NCBI RefSeq assembly: GCF_003105115.1
Contig: NZ_QETH01000006.1
Span: forward strand, 1 to 64,000
Source: Flavobacterium sp. HTF
GTDB lineage: Bacteria; Bacteroidota; Bacteroidia; Flavobacteriales; Flavobacteriaceae
Length of the DNA: 64,000 bases
Direction of reading: 5' to 3'
Of the stretch, positions 8,468-16,786 are shown in pieces. Within the stretch, counting starts at the first letter, position 1. Every line of letters starts with the position of its first letter. The notes under the pieces were generated by a model. It searched no databases. It was not told where the DNA came from and worked only from the letters and a program-made list of their open reading frames with translations. The position numbers and the translations under genes are program-made.

Positions 8468-9499
8468 TTAAATTGTAGTAAAGGGTAAGGAACATTTGAC
8501 ATTCTCTTCAATAGTCTGGATGCCAAATTCTGCCAAACGGTTTGTAAAATTATCCGATGAGACTATGGTTTCAGGAAGATAAAGACCTCCTGTTTTCTGC
8601 GCAGTCTGTCCGTTAAGACCAAGAATCCTCTCTGCGATTAGATAGACGCCTACCGCAGTTAGGTGAGAATTCCCTTTTGGACCGGACAGTATGGTTCTGA
8701 CTTTTTTGCCTTCTCCTGATAATGAGATCCCTTCTATCTCAATATACAAATCGTGTGATGCTCTCAAACCTTTACCGCTGCCTATTGATTCCCCAATAAT
8801 GAAATCAAACCGAATATTGCGGGCACTGGTAAAAGCGGCGATACTTGGAACATCCAGGGTACTCATTGGATGACCAATAGCCGATGATTCACCATAAAGA
8901 GTAATCGATCTTGCATTATTTTTTGAATCCACATACAGCCAATTTCCATTCTGACGGATCAGTGCCTGACCTACAAAACCACTAACTTCTTCTGCAACCA
9001 GTGGTCCTACCGGATCTTTTTCATCGTATAGTCCGGCAGTTTCTATATCCGTGATTGTGCTGAAGCCAGAAGCCATCTGCTTTACAACTAATGTCAACAG
9101 TCCGGCCTGCCAATGCCCTGCGAAAACTACAGGAGCTGAAATTGTTTTATGAAGGCCGAGAAATGCTGTAGTTGAAATCTGATCGGCCAATTCGCTTACC
9201 GTAATACAGGCAATACCATTTAAAATAGACTCTTCCCTTAAAATATTGCTGTGGTCATCCAAAGCTGATATTATAAGGTCGATTTCTCGAAATTGAGCTA
9301 AATTGAAACCTTCTTCCAAATCGATATAGGCTGTTTCAGCGTGGGTTAATTCTTTAGCCAGCAGTTCTCCTTTTTGGGGATTCCTACCAGCGAGAATAAG
9401 TTCGACAGCACTGTCCGCTTTTCTTATCAGATGTGCTATGTTGGCTCCTACCTGTCCGTAACCGCCAACAATCAGAATTCTTTTTTCCTGTAATTCCAT
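8468..9499 (-). CDS. Saccharopine-dehydrogenase-like NAD(P)-binding protein
   Basis: 343 residues with a Rossmann nucleotide-binding motif at the N-terminus (ILIVGGYGQVGANIA, 8-22) followed by AGRNP, typical of saccharopine-dehydrogenase-like oxidoreductases that are not lysine enzymes. Length and the absence of a long catalytic C-domain fit the short bacterial members. The gene is divergent from a tetR gene, and the intergenic region holds a large double palindrome (9525-9565), so repression by that TetR protein is very likely. The SnoaL-like gene follows. The substrate is not evident. Confidence 0.8.
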   Translation of the reverse strand: MELQEKRILIVGGYGQVGANIAHLIRKADSAVELILAGRNPQKGELLAKELTHAETAYIDLEEGFNLAQFREIDLIISALDDHSNILREESILNGIACITVSELADQISTTAFLGLHKTISAPVVFAGHWQAGLLTLVVKQMASGFSTITDIETAGLYDEKDPVGPLVAEEVSGFVGQALIRQNGNWLYVDSKNNARSITLYGESSAIGHPMSTLDVPSIAAFTSARNIRFDFIIGESIGSGKGLRASHDLYIEIEGISLSGEGKKVRTILSGPKGNSHLTAVGVYLIAERILGLNGQTAQKTGGLYLPETIVSSDNFTNRLAEFGIQTIEENVKCSLPFTTI

Positions 9500-9524
9500 A
9501 TTATACTATTTTATAAATTAAATT

Positions 9525-9565
9525 TAGGTCATTTGACCTAATGTAAATATAGGTCAAATGACCTA
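9525..9565. promoter_or_regulatory. Double palindromic operator for the divergent tetR pair
   Basis: Site 1 is TAGGTCATTTGACCTA (9525-9540) and site 2 is TAGGTCAAATGACCTA (9550-9565). Each is an inverted repeat of TAGGTCA/TGACCTA, and the two are exact reverse complements of each other. Their centres are 25 bp apart. They sit between the divergent saccharopine-dehydrogenase-like and tetR genes, the standard place for a TetR operator that controls both. That the adjacent TetR protein binds here is inference. Confidence 0.85.
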
Positions 9566-9607
9566 TACGGAAAAATATTTTTAATATTTTTTATTTAATT
9601 TTACACA

Positions 9608-10174
9608 ATGGACAAAAAAGAAGAGCGATTAAATAAGATCTTATCGACAACAATAGAGGTACTGATAAAGGAAGGTGCAGAAAATCTCTCTATGAGGAAA
9701 ATAGCAAAAAATGCGAATTTGTCTTTAAGTAACCTGCAATACTATTATAAAGATAAAAATCTTCTTTTGATTGCCACAGTGGAATTTTACTTTGAAAGCT
9801 GCAAGAAAGAACTCACTAAAGCTATCAGACTTTTGGCAGCTGACAGCACTCCTGATAAAAATGTTTTTCTGGAAAAGGTTTTGAGCATGCTGCTGATCGA
9901 TGGAAGATCCGGTTATCAAACCTTGATGTTTCAGGAAATATGGACTTTAGCATCCAGAAATAAGGAATTGCAAAACGCTGTGGAAACCTACTATAAAACC
10001 TATTGCTTATGGATGATCGATCTGATTGCTGCATTTTGCAGTAAGCCTGAAGAAATCGTAAGTTTTCTTATTCCTTTTGTAGAAGGATACACCATTGTTA
10101 ATAATGTCATTCCTCTGACTAAGGAAAAAGTAATCGAGATGATGGTAAAACTGATCACCATTGTGGAAAAGTAA
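9608..10174 (+). CDS. TetR-family transcriptional regulator
   Basis: 188 residues. The N-terminal helix-turn-helix spans about residues 10-52, with the typical LSMRKIAKNANLSLSNLQYYY recognition region followed by K-DKNLLL. The C-terminal helical domain holds the inducer site. It is divergent from the 8468-9499 gene across the double operator, so autoregulation and control of the oxidoreductase/SnoaL operon are expected. The inducer is unknown. Confidence 0.9.
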   Translation: MDKKEERLNKILSTTIEVLIKEGAENLSMRKIAKNANLSLSNLQYYYKDKNLLLIATVEFYFESCKKELTKAIRLLAADSTPDKNVFLEKVLSMLLIDGRSGYQTLMFQEIWTLASRNKELQNAVETYYKTYCLWMIDLIAAFCSKPEEIVSFLIPFVEGYTIVNNVIPLTKEKVIEMMVKLITIVEK

Positions 10175-10189
10175 ATAGCGATAATTTAT

Positions 10190-10338
10190 AATTCCATAAT
10201 TTCTGAAGGTATCAATCGCAAAGCAGCTTCTATTTAACCGCTGCTGTAAGTTATTCGGTTACCCAATATGGCACGTCGCTAAAAACTTTGACAGATATCA
10301 TTGCCGGTGGGGGGCTTCAACATCGTAAAAAATTTTAG
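10190..10338 (+). pseudogene. HxlR-type regulator remnant
   Basis: The end of an HxlR-family winged-helix regulator can be read with a frame change. EGINRKAAS occurs in one frame (about 10205-10231), stops follow, and then VSYSVTQYGTSLKTLTDII with a final GLQH is in another frame ending at TAG 10336-10338. The family norm at these places is GIINRKVY...VEYSLTEYGKSL...WG. The N-terminal half and the start are missing. HxlR genes commonly sit beside NmrA-like genes such as the one at 10479-11357, so this is probably its lost regulator. Confidence 0.6.
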
Positions 10339-10478
10339 AAGGTTTAAAAAAAATCATTCCTAGTTTAAGGATGGCTATCAAAGTTTTTGCTAGTTGCGGT
10401 AATAATCTTTCTAATTAGTAAGATTTCTTTCATTTAAGGTATTTCCGAATTCCCATGACATTTGCATAATGTTATGCT

Positions 10479-11357
10479 TTAATTTATTTTAGCAACCAGA
10501 TTTTCAATCATCCACTCTCTAATGGTTGTAGGTCCTGCGGAAGCCTGTGTTCCCGGCGCTAAGTCATATAAACCATTACCGATTGCCGTCAGCATTTCTG
10601 TTAAAGAGATTGCAAATGCTTCGCTTGTGTGATGTTTTTCCAACAGCGTTTTTATATAATCCTCTTTTGAAATCTCCATAAAGTAAATAGGTTTTCCTGT
10701 TACTATACTCATTTGTCCTGCAATCTCATTATAGCTTATATCTTCCGGACCACGAACTGTCACTCCTTCAACACCAGTCCAGGTATTATCCGTCAAAAAT
10801 TCTACAGCTTTTGATGCGATATCCTTTACGGCGATTTGCGGTGATTTATAATTTCCGTCCATTGGCAAAGAAAATACTCCCTGTTCTTTTAGAGATCCCA
10901 TTTGATACAAAAGTGTCTCAAAAAATACCGGACAGCGCAATGCCCTTACTGAGACTCCGCATTGGTTAATTATATCTTCCCCCTTGTGTAGGGCTGTGAC
11001 AAGACCTGCCTGCAAATTACTTTCTTTACCGCCGCTGGATAAATAAACGACCCTTTTTGTACCCGCATTTTTAATTGCTTTTGAAGCCACTTTTGCAAAA
11101 TCTTCGTAATAGCCATTTACATCTTCCTGGGTATTGCTTTGGGGCACACAAAAATAAAGAGTATCGCAGCCTCGCAGTGCCTCTGTAAATTCATGTTCGT
11201 TGAGCAAGGAACCTGTGGCAACTTCTACTTTTTGCAAAATGTCAGCTGGTATTTTTTGAGGATCTCTTAAAAAAATTCTAACCTTTTGCTCCTTCTCTGT
11301 TAATTGTTGAAGAACTATTGAGCCTGTATTTCCTGTCGGCGTTGTTACTAAAATCAT
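10479..11357 (-). CDS. NmrA-like NAD(P)-binding protein
   Basis: 292 residues with the atypical-SDR fold. The nucleotide-binding motif TTPTGNTGSIV is at 5-15, followed by FLRDP, and the middle of the protein reads VVYLSSGGK where classical SDRs have the catalytic Ser. There is no YxxxK pair in the classical place, so it belongs to the NmrA/QOR2-like group: either a quinone/NADPH oxidoreductase or a redox-sensing protein. It ends facing an HxlR-regulator relic, a usual partner family. Monocistronic as far as can be seen. Confidence 0.8.
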   Translation of the reverse strand: MILVTTPTGNTGSIVLQQLTEKEQKVRIFLRDPQKIPADILQKVEVATGSLLNEHEFTEALRGCDTLYFCVPQSNTQEDVNGYYEDFAKVASKAIKNAGTKRVVYLSSGGKESNLQAGLVTALHKGEDIINQCGVSVRALRCPVFFETLLYQMGSLKEQGVFSLPMDGNYKSPQIAVKDIASKAVEFLTDNTWTGVEGVTVRGPEDISYNEIAGQMSIVTGKPIYFMEISKEDYIKTLLEKHHTSEAFAISLTEMLTAIGNGLYDLAPGTQASAGPTTIREWMIENLVAKIN

Positions 11358-11434
11358 ATTGAACTTTTCTGTGTTTGTTGAAGTGCAAAGATGATAAGGG
11401 TATATTTTGTAAACGTTGTCCTATGTTCACATTT

Positions 11435-12010
11435 TTAGATCTTTGATTTTAATCTGCTTAATGTTTGAGGAGTAAGTCCCAGGTAAGATGCAACCATTTT
11501 ATTGGATAGCCTGGTCAGCAATTTTGTTTGGTTTGTTAAAACCCAACGGACTTTTTCTACCGCATCCAGACCTTGAAAACAATATATACGTTCTTGGGAT
11601 TTTATGTAGGCTAATTCTAAAATCTGTCTGTAAATAAATCCAAACTGAGGAACGATGTTTACCAGATGAAAGTAATCTTCGCGGTTTATCACTAACAGTT
11701 CGGAAGGTTCAATAGTCTGCATAAATTCAAATGAAGGTTGTTGATTGATTAAACTCGACAGTGCAGTTCCTAAGGAATCTTCAAAATGAAAATATCTTGT
11801 TGCCTCTTCTCCTCCTTTATTAATGTTAAATAGTCGGATACAGCCTTTATTGACAAAGTAGAAATTAGTACAGATTTCGCCCTCTTTCAAAAGAAATTCG
11901 TTTCTTTTGGTTTTCCTGAATTTAAAATACGAGTAAATATAAGAAAGTGTCTTATCGTCAATTTCAGTTCTTGATTTAAAATATTTTTCTAATTGTTTAT
12001 ACACTTTCAA
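11435..12010 (-). CDS. Crp/Fnr-family transcriptional regulator
   Basis: 191 residues. A cyclic-nucleotide-binding-like beta barrel (about 25-115, with FLLKEGEICTNFYFVNKG) is followed by a dimer helix and a short DNA-binding end (LSNKMVASYLGLTPQTLSRLKSKI). There is no Fnr-type cysteine cluster. The winged helix is brief, as in many Bacteroidota members of this family. It lies 77 bp upstream of the NmrA-like gene in the same orientation and could regulate it. Confidence 0.85.
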   Translation of the reverse strand: MKVYKQLEKYFKSRTEIDDKTLSYIYSYFKFRKTKRNEFLLKEGEICTNFYFVNKGCIRLFNINKGGEEATRYFHFEDSLGTALSSLINQQPSFEFMQTIEPSELLVINREDYFHLVNIVPQFGFIYRQILELAYIKSQERIYCFQGLDAVEKVRWVLTNQTKLLTRLSNKMVASYLGLTPQTLSRLKSKI

Positions 12011-12439
12011 TATTTTTAGGTTTCACTAAAAGCAGTGAACCGCAAAGTTACAGATTGTCTCGATCTCAACAATGAAGTATATTTCATTAAAATTATTCCA
12101 AGGTTCGTATTTATCCTTTCCCGTCAAAAACGTATTTCTGCCTCACTAGCCCTGATCAAATGATGTTCATTTACATCCGTAACTCAAAAAAATGAAAAAA
12201 TGGCTCACGAGCATAAAAACGGGTACCCCTTAGGAGTTCTCCTGGAATATGTTCTTTTCAGAACTCAAAACATTTTTTAACAGATCCGACAAAGCCTCCA
12301 TCTAGTCAGAACATTTTTTTGAGAATCCCAATAAAAACGCAAAAGAATTCTGTTTTTGGTTTTAAAGGTTCACTCCCTTTTCAAAATTTCTTTAAAATTT
12401 GAAGAATTCTGATCTGCCACAAAAAATCAACGAGATTTA
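12011..12439. other. Intergenic region, nothing recognised
   Basis: The stretch shows no supported reading frame, repeat or strong hairpin. It separates the Crp/Fnr gene from the 3' end of the receiver gene; the small plus-strand frame at 12399-12584 is the shadow of that receiver. Confidence 0.5.
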
Positions 12440-12841
12440 TCATTTTTTAACGGACTGTTCAGGTACAATTACATTTCGAAGTACCTCCGTGAGTTTGCTA
12501 AAGTTTCCCTGTTTTTTCAAAAACTGCACCCCTTTGAATGTGTCCAACGAATCCTTTAGCATTCCTCCCGAATGTTTCGAATAAAGTATGACCGGAATTT
12601 TCCTCAGGGCTTTAATATCCCGAAGCAATTTGAGAAATTCAGTTCCGTCAAAATAGGGCATGTGATAATCCAGGAAAATCATATCAGGGGCTAATTTTGA
12701 ACCCCTAAGCTTTTTTAGCGCTTCGAGCGCACTGCTTTCCACTGAAGATATAATCTTTTGGTTTATTGCATTCAGGGCAGTCACAAAATCCTCTGCATGA
12801 TCACTATCATCGTTGACCAGTAATATATTTTTGTATTTCAT
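12440..12841 (-). CDS. Single-domain response regulator, orphan
   Basis: 133 residues, one receiver domain. Acidic residues Asp11-Asp12 (LLVNDDSD) and phospho-acceptor Asp58 in FLDYHMP are present, and the conserved Lys is in VQFLKKQGNF near 110-111. The first acidic position is Asn10 (VNDD), a mild departure from the common DDD/EDD. No kinase gene is next to it, unlike the receivers at 4943 and 40180, so its partner is encoded elsewhere. Confidence 0.85.
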   Translation of the reverse strand: MKYKNILLVNDDSDHAEDFVTALNAINQKIISSVESSALEALKKLRGSKLAPDMIFLDYHMPYFDGTEFLKLLRDIKALRKIPVILYSKHSGGMLKDSLDTFKGVQFLKKQGNFSKLTEVLRNVIVPEQSVKK

Positions 12842-13079
12842 AGGATACCATTAAATGAGATTAAAACGTTTTCTTTACAGCTTTGGTCTGTTACCTCCAA
12901 CTGCATGCCTAGTAAAAAATATTACCAACATAAGGGCAGTATTTTTTGGAAACTCAGTTATAAATTCAGCACAATTTTATGACAAAATACCTTTATAAAA
13001 AATAGTGGTGATGCAATCTTGTAATAACGCTGAAAAACTTTGTAATAACTTAGAATCTCTTCTTCAATAGCTAAGGTCA

Positions 13080-13970
13080 TTATTTTTTGATCACCATATG
13101 ACCCGATGCGGGATCGTCCAGCAGCCGTTCCATCTCACTGTGGATGATATCCTGCACGTCCTGTTTGATCTGCAGGTAATTGCGCTGGATTGTGGCGGGA
13201 TCCAGCTTCCGGACCGGCGGGATTTCCGTGTAACGGTCCTGCTCCTTCGCTAAGGCCTTATGATCGTTCACTATCCCGCAGTGAAACGTCTTGAGGGCTA
13301 TTTTACAGTTGGGATCATCGGCCACCATCCCTACAAATTCCCCCGAACTCAGGGAGGAAATCCTCGAAGGCGGAACGGCGGATTCCAGTTGCCGGGAACG
13401 GCTAATGGAGGTGTCGGTGCTGGTAATGGAAAGGCTCTCCCTGTCCTGCAGGATCTTTCCAAAGCGTTCGGACAATTGTTTGGCCGTATCGCCTGTCACC
13501 TGTCCCGAGATGATGTTTCCGGTAATGTTCATGATCACATCGGCCTGCTCCCTGCCGTAATCCTTGCGCAGCTGGCTGAAATCCTGGATCCCCAGGCAGG
13601 TGGCCACTTTGTTGCTCCTGGCCGTGGCAATCAGGCTGTCCATATTGTTTAAATAAATGGTGGGGAACTCATCGAATATCAGGCTGGATTTGAGTTTACC
13701 TTTTTGGTTGACCAGCTTTACCAGCCTGTTGACATACAGGGAAAGCACCGCCCCGTAGATCTGGATTTTCTGCGGGTTGTTACCCATGCAGACGATCTTG
13801 GGCTCGAGTGGATTATTGATGTCGAGTGTAAAATCATTTCCAGAAAGTACATAGTACAGCTGCGGAGAGGACAGCCGGGCCATGGCGATCTTTGCCGAGG
13901 CAATCTGACCCTCGAGCTGTTCCATGGCATCGTTGAGATAGGCGGGATAACCATCGAGCTTCAGGATCGT
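13080..13970 (-). pseudogene. TraG/VirD4-type conjugation coupling protein, 3' part only
   Basis: The frame is open from about 13970 to the stop at 13080 (roughly 296 codons, first ATG at 13925). It matches the C-terminal half of Bacteroidota TraG-type coupling ATPases: LIFDEFPTIYL is the Walker B region, followed by LIATARSNKVATCLGIQDFSQL and the SGQVTGDTAKQLSERFGK segment. The Walker A half is absent. Upstream, the in-frame sequence breaks near 13970 where an IS3-family fragment begins, so the gene is truncated and cannot work. Its G+C content is much higher than that of neighbouring genes, which marks it as acquired with an integrative conjugative element. Confidence 0.8.
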
Positions 13971-14039
13971 GGTTATAAAATATGCAAATCGACAGTGTCA
14001 AAATATATGAGAGAATTGGGTTTGTACAGTAAGTCATAA
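13969..14039 (+). pseudogene. IS3-family transposase (orfB) fragment
   Basis: The plus-strand reading GYKICKSTVSKYMRELGLYSKS followed by TAA matches the helix-turn-helix segment found near the N-terminus of IS3-type OrfB transposases (usual form GYKxSKxTVxKYMRExGLxSK). Only some 23 codons survive, joined directly to the truncated traG, so no catalytic core is left. It shows that an IS3 element once inserted in or recombined with the conjugative relic. Confidence 0.6.
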
Positions 14040-14156
14040 AAAATAGAACTCGGCATTGTATTAACTTAATATTTTGTTGTCGAACTGCTTAAAGACGATC
14101 AAAGCTTTTATTGCACGCACTGACAAGGATCTATTTAAAAAATAAAAATTACAAAA

Positions 14157-14184
14157 AAGCCTGAAAACGTAGTCTTTCAGGCTT
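14157..14184 (-). terminator. Hairpin terminator downstream of the lacI gene
   Basis: A perfect 10-bp stem AAGCCTGAAA/TTTCAGGCTT (14157-14166 with 14175-14184) with an 8-nt loop. On the minus strand it is followed by a T-rich run (complement of ACAAAAA and AAAATAAAAATT). It lies about 130 bp past the end of the LacI gene, the nearest minus-strand gene able to use it. Confidence 0.65.
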
Positions 14185-14311
14185 AAATTTCTATGAACCA
14201 AGAACACACCTGATTTGAGTACAGTTTATTGATAACACCGGCAGAAGACATTTTGCTCTTGACTATTTAACAATAGAAGATTTTAAATTATATATCCCGT
14301 TTTATTTGGAT

Positions 14312-15355
14312 TTACTTCCGACAGGATGATTCACGCAAAATAATTTGCGATTTCAGAACAATCCTTTGAGGTGTTTTTCTAACATCATTTCCACTGAGAA
14401 GAGGCAACATTAATTCCATCACTTTAGAACTTATTTCGTTCACAGGCTGTGCAACGCAACTAATTGAAGTTGGATATATTTTAAACATATCATGATCATC
14501 AAAGCTCATAATTCCAAGATCAGTCAATAAATTAGATTTGAGTTCCTTAAAAACCTGTAACCCATTTTGAGCAAGGTAATTTGTAGCAAAAAAAACAGCA
14601 TCTAAATCAGAATGATTTTTAAGATAATTTTTAACATATTGATTTCCTTTGCCAGTATAAATTTCATGGTACGGAATTTCCAGGACTTTGGGCTGTAAAC
14701 CATACTGCGCAATTGCTTTTTCATATCCTGATAGCCTGTCTTTCATCTGGGTCTGAGAGGAAACCATAGTAATAAAAGCTATATTTTTAAATCCATTTTT
14801 TATTAGTTCAACCGAAGCATTGAAAGAAGCTTCCTCGTTATCAATCACTACACTATCACAATCTAATCCATCAAAAAATCGGTCTAATAAAACAACAGGA
14901 ATATTTTCTATAATCAAATCTCTAATTATATCGCTTATACCAGGAGAAGGCACAATAATAAATCCATCAACCTGACGAAAATTAAACAATTCAATCAATT
15001 CCTTCGATTTATCATCATCATTTTCATTACTGCAAAAGAGTAATCGATATCCCTTTTTATATGCAATATCTTCAAGAATTCGAGCTAGCTTGGAAAAGAA
15101 GCCATTAGAAATATCTTCAACCATGAAGACCAAAATTTTTGATTTTCCAGTCCGCAGACTTTGTGCAATTTGGTTGGGTTTGTAATTGATTAATTTTGCA
15201 TAATCCAGAACTTTTTGCGCAACTGCTTCTGAAATGTGTTTTTCCTTAGCTTTTCCATTTAAAACAAAAGAAACTGTTGTAATAGAAATTTTCAGTTCAT
15301 CAGCAATATTGCGAATAGAAACAGGTTTGTTTTTCATTTTGAAATTATTTTTCAA
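14312..15355 (-). CDS. LacI-family transcriptional regulator
   Basis: 347 residues. The N-terminal LacI helix-turn-helix (SIRNIADELKISITTVSFVLNG, about 13-34) and hinge (NYKPNQIAQSLRTGKS) are followed by a periplasmic-binding-protein-like sugar domain. It lies 120 bp downstream of the last gene of the mannan operon, in the same direction. It probably senses a mannose-derived product, with operators in or near this locus, but no operator palindrome was identified. A second start (Met7) is possible. Confidence 0.9.
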   Translation of the reverse strand: MKNNFKMKNKPVSIRNIADELKISITTVSFVLNGKAKEKHISEAVAQKVLDYAKLINYKPNQIAQSLRTGKSKILVFMVEDISNGFFSKLARILEDIAYKKGYRLLFCSNENDDDKSKELIELFNFRQVDGFIIVPSPGISDIIRDLIIENIPVVLLDRFFDGLDCDSVVIDNEEASFNASVELIKNGFKNIAFITMVSSQTQMKDRLSGYEKAIAQYGLQPKVLEIPYHEIYTGKGNQYVKNYLKNHSDLDAVFFATNYLAQNGLQVFKELKSNLLTDLGIMSFDDHDMFKIYPTSISCVAQPVNEISSKVMELMLPLLSGNDVRKTPQRIVLKSQIILRESSCRK

Positions 15356-15475
15356 TCATTATTCTTAATTGAAACTGTGAAGTAATTTTTGAATTATTAC
15401 TCCGGTTTTTTTCTTTTTGAACAAAACAGACAACATCAGACAGAAACAATAAAATCGCCTTATCGTTTTTATCAA

Positions 15476-16762
15476 TTATTTATTTAACTGTTCATTACTC
15501 ATTTTTAAAGAGTAATATTTAATAATTTTTTGGGTACTAAAATCAGTATCATATACCGAATACCAGCCTTGAGGTTCATGTGGCGGATCTCCAATAAAAT
15601 CATCTCCTTCTTTCCATAAACTCATCAGTGATTTTGGTCGTCCCTCACCACCCCATGCCCAAAAATTAACGCCGGCAACCTGAGGAATAGTTTTGCTTAA
15701 AGAATAGATTTTTTCGAAAATCAATTTATAATATTCGTCTCTGATCTTTATGGAAGAATTCGGATCGTAATTATTTTCATCTCTTGAAATCCCAAACTCT
15801 TCCAGGACTACGGGTTTGTTAATTTTTTGAGCTATTTTGACATGCTCTTCAATATAACTGGTGGCTTTTTCTACAGCATTACTATAGGTCTCTTTTGCTT
15901 TAAGCGGATCAAACCAACCCCAATTTTGAACCCATAAATGGAAGGTACAGTAATCGATATATTGGCTTTGATGATCGGTTTCAAAATTTGTCCCATTGGC
16001 AGCAGAACGCGTGTTCCCTTCCGAACCAATTGAAACCAGATGATTTGAATCTAAACTTTTAATAAACTTAGCTGTTTCATGAATCCATTTTCTGTAATCC
16101 TCTATATTATTACTGCCTACCGGCTCATTTGCTAATTGCCAGGCCATAATCGTTCTGTCCTCTTTATACGGAAGATTATTAATGGTATTGACACGGCTAA
16201 TTACTTTTTTAATGTGATTTTCGAAAAAGTTTTTAGCGGTTTTATCACTGTAAAAACGTGCCGAATATTGTTGGTAAATTGTCCAGTCTCCATTTTCCGC
16301 AGGCGGTGGATATGGAATTGACTCGTTATTGTTTGCCCATGAAACGTACTGTACAAAACCTCCTGACCAATGCCAAAAATTATTCAGGCATACAACTGCC
16401 TTCATATCGCGATTTTTCATTTCTGCAAGAAGAAAGTCCAACCCATTCCAAAGATCGTCGTTATAAACTCCAGGTTCTTTTTGCATTGCGGGTTGAATTG
16501 CCCAAGGGGTATTTATATTTCCCTCTGACCCAGCAATAATTCTGAGATTTTTTACACCAAGAACATTCAATCGATCTAATTCTCTTATTAGTCTTTCTTT
16601 GTCAGAAACTCCTAAATTCATCCCATACCAAAAATTTGTCCCCACATAATGATAAGGTTTTCCATCTTTTATCAGTTTCCCATTTTCAACTTTAATGAAC
16701 CCCTGTGCTTGTGTCAATAATGAAAACATAAATGCTATTAAAACATAAATCCTTTTCTCCAT
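15476..16762 (-). CDS. GH5 family beta-mannanase/mannosidase
   Basis: 428 residues with a signal peptide (to about residue 19, TQAQ). It is a clan GH-A barrel of the GH5_7 mannanase type. The acid/base is Glu213 in WQLANEPVG and the nucleophile is Glu322 in VVLEEFG, with aromatic residues such as FHLWVQNWGWF lining the cleft. It should hydrolyse beta-1,4-mannosidic links in the periplasm or at the outer membrane. It is the last gene of the ten-gene mannan operon, 24 bp after the GH3 gene. The subfamily is assigned by motif only. Confidence 0.85.
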   Translation of the reverse strand: MEKRIYVLIAFMFSLLTQAQGFIKVENGKLIKDGKPYHYVGTNFWYGMNLGVSDKERLIRELDRLNVLGVKNLRIIAGSEGNINTPWAIQPAMQKEPGVYNDDLWNGLDFLLAEMKNRDMKAVVCLNNFWHWSGGFVQYVSWANNNESIPYPPPAENGDWTIYQQYSARFYSDKTAKNFFENHIKKVISRVNTINNLPYKEDRTIMAWQLANEPVGSNNIEDYRKWIHETAKFIKSLDSNHLVSIGSEGNTRSAANGTNFETDHQSQYIDYCTFHLWVQNWGWFDPLKAKETYSNAVEKATSYIEEHVKIAQKINKPVVLEEFGISRDENNYDPNSSIKIRDEYYKLIFEKIYSLSKTIPQVAGVNFWAWGGEGRPKSLMSLWKEGDDFIGDPPHEPQGWYSVYDTDFSTQKIIKYYSLKMSNEQLNK

Positions 16763-16786
16763 TTTTCTTTTATTTAAATTTTTCTT

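Noticed and set aside
13260-14039. Long plus-strand frames (13260-13652, 13291-13560, 13704-14039)
   Set aside because: They lie opposite the traG relic, whose minus-strand reading has clear TraG motifs; only the last ~23 codons of 13704-14039 (IS3 fragment) are meaningful.
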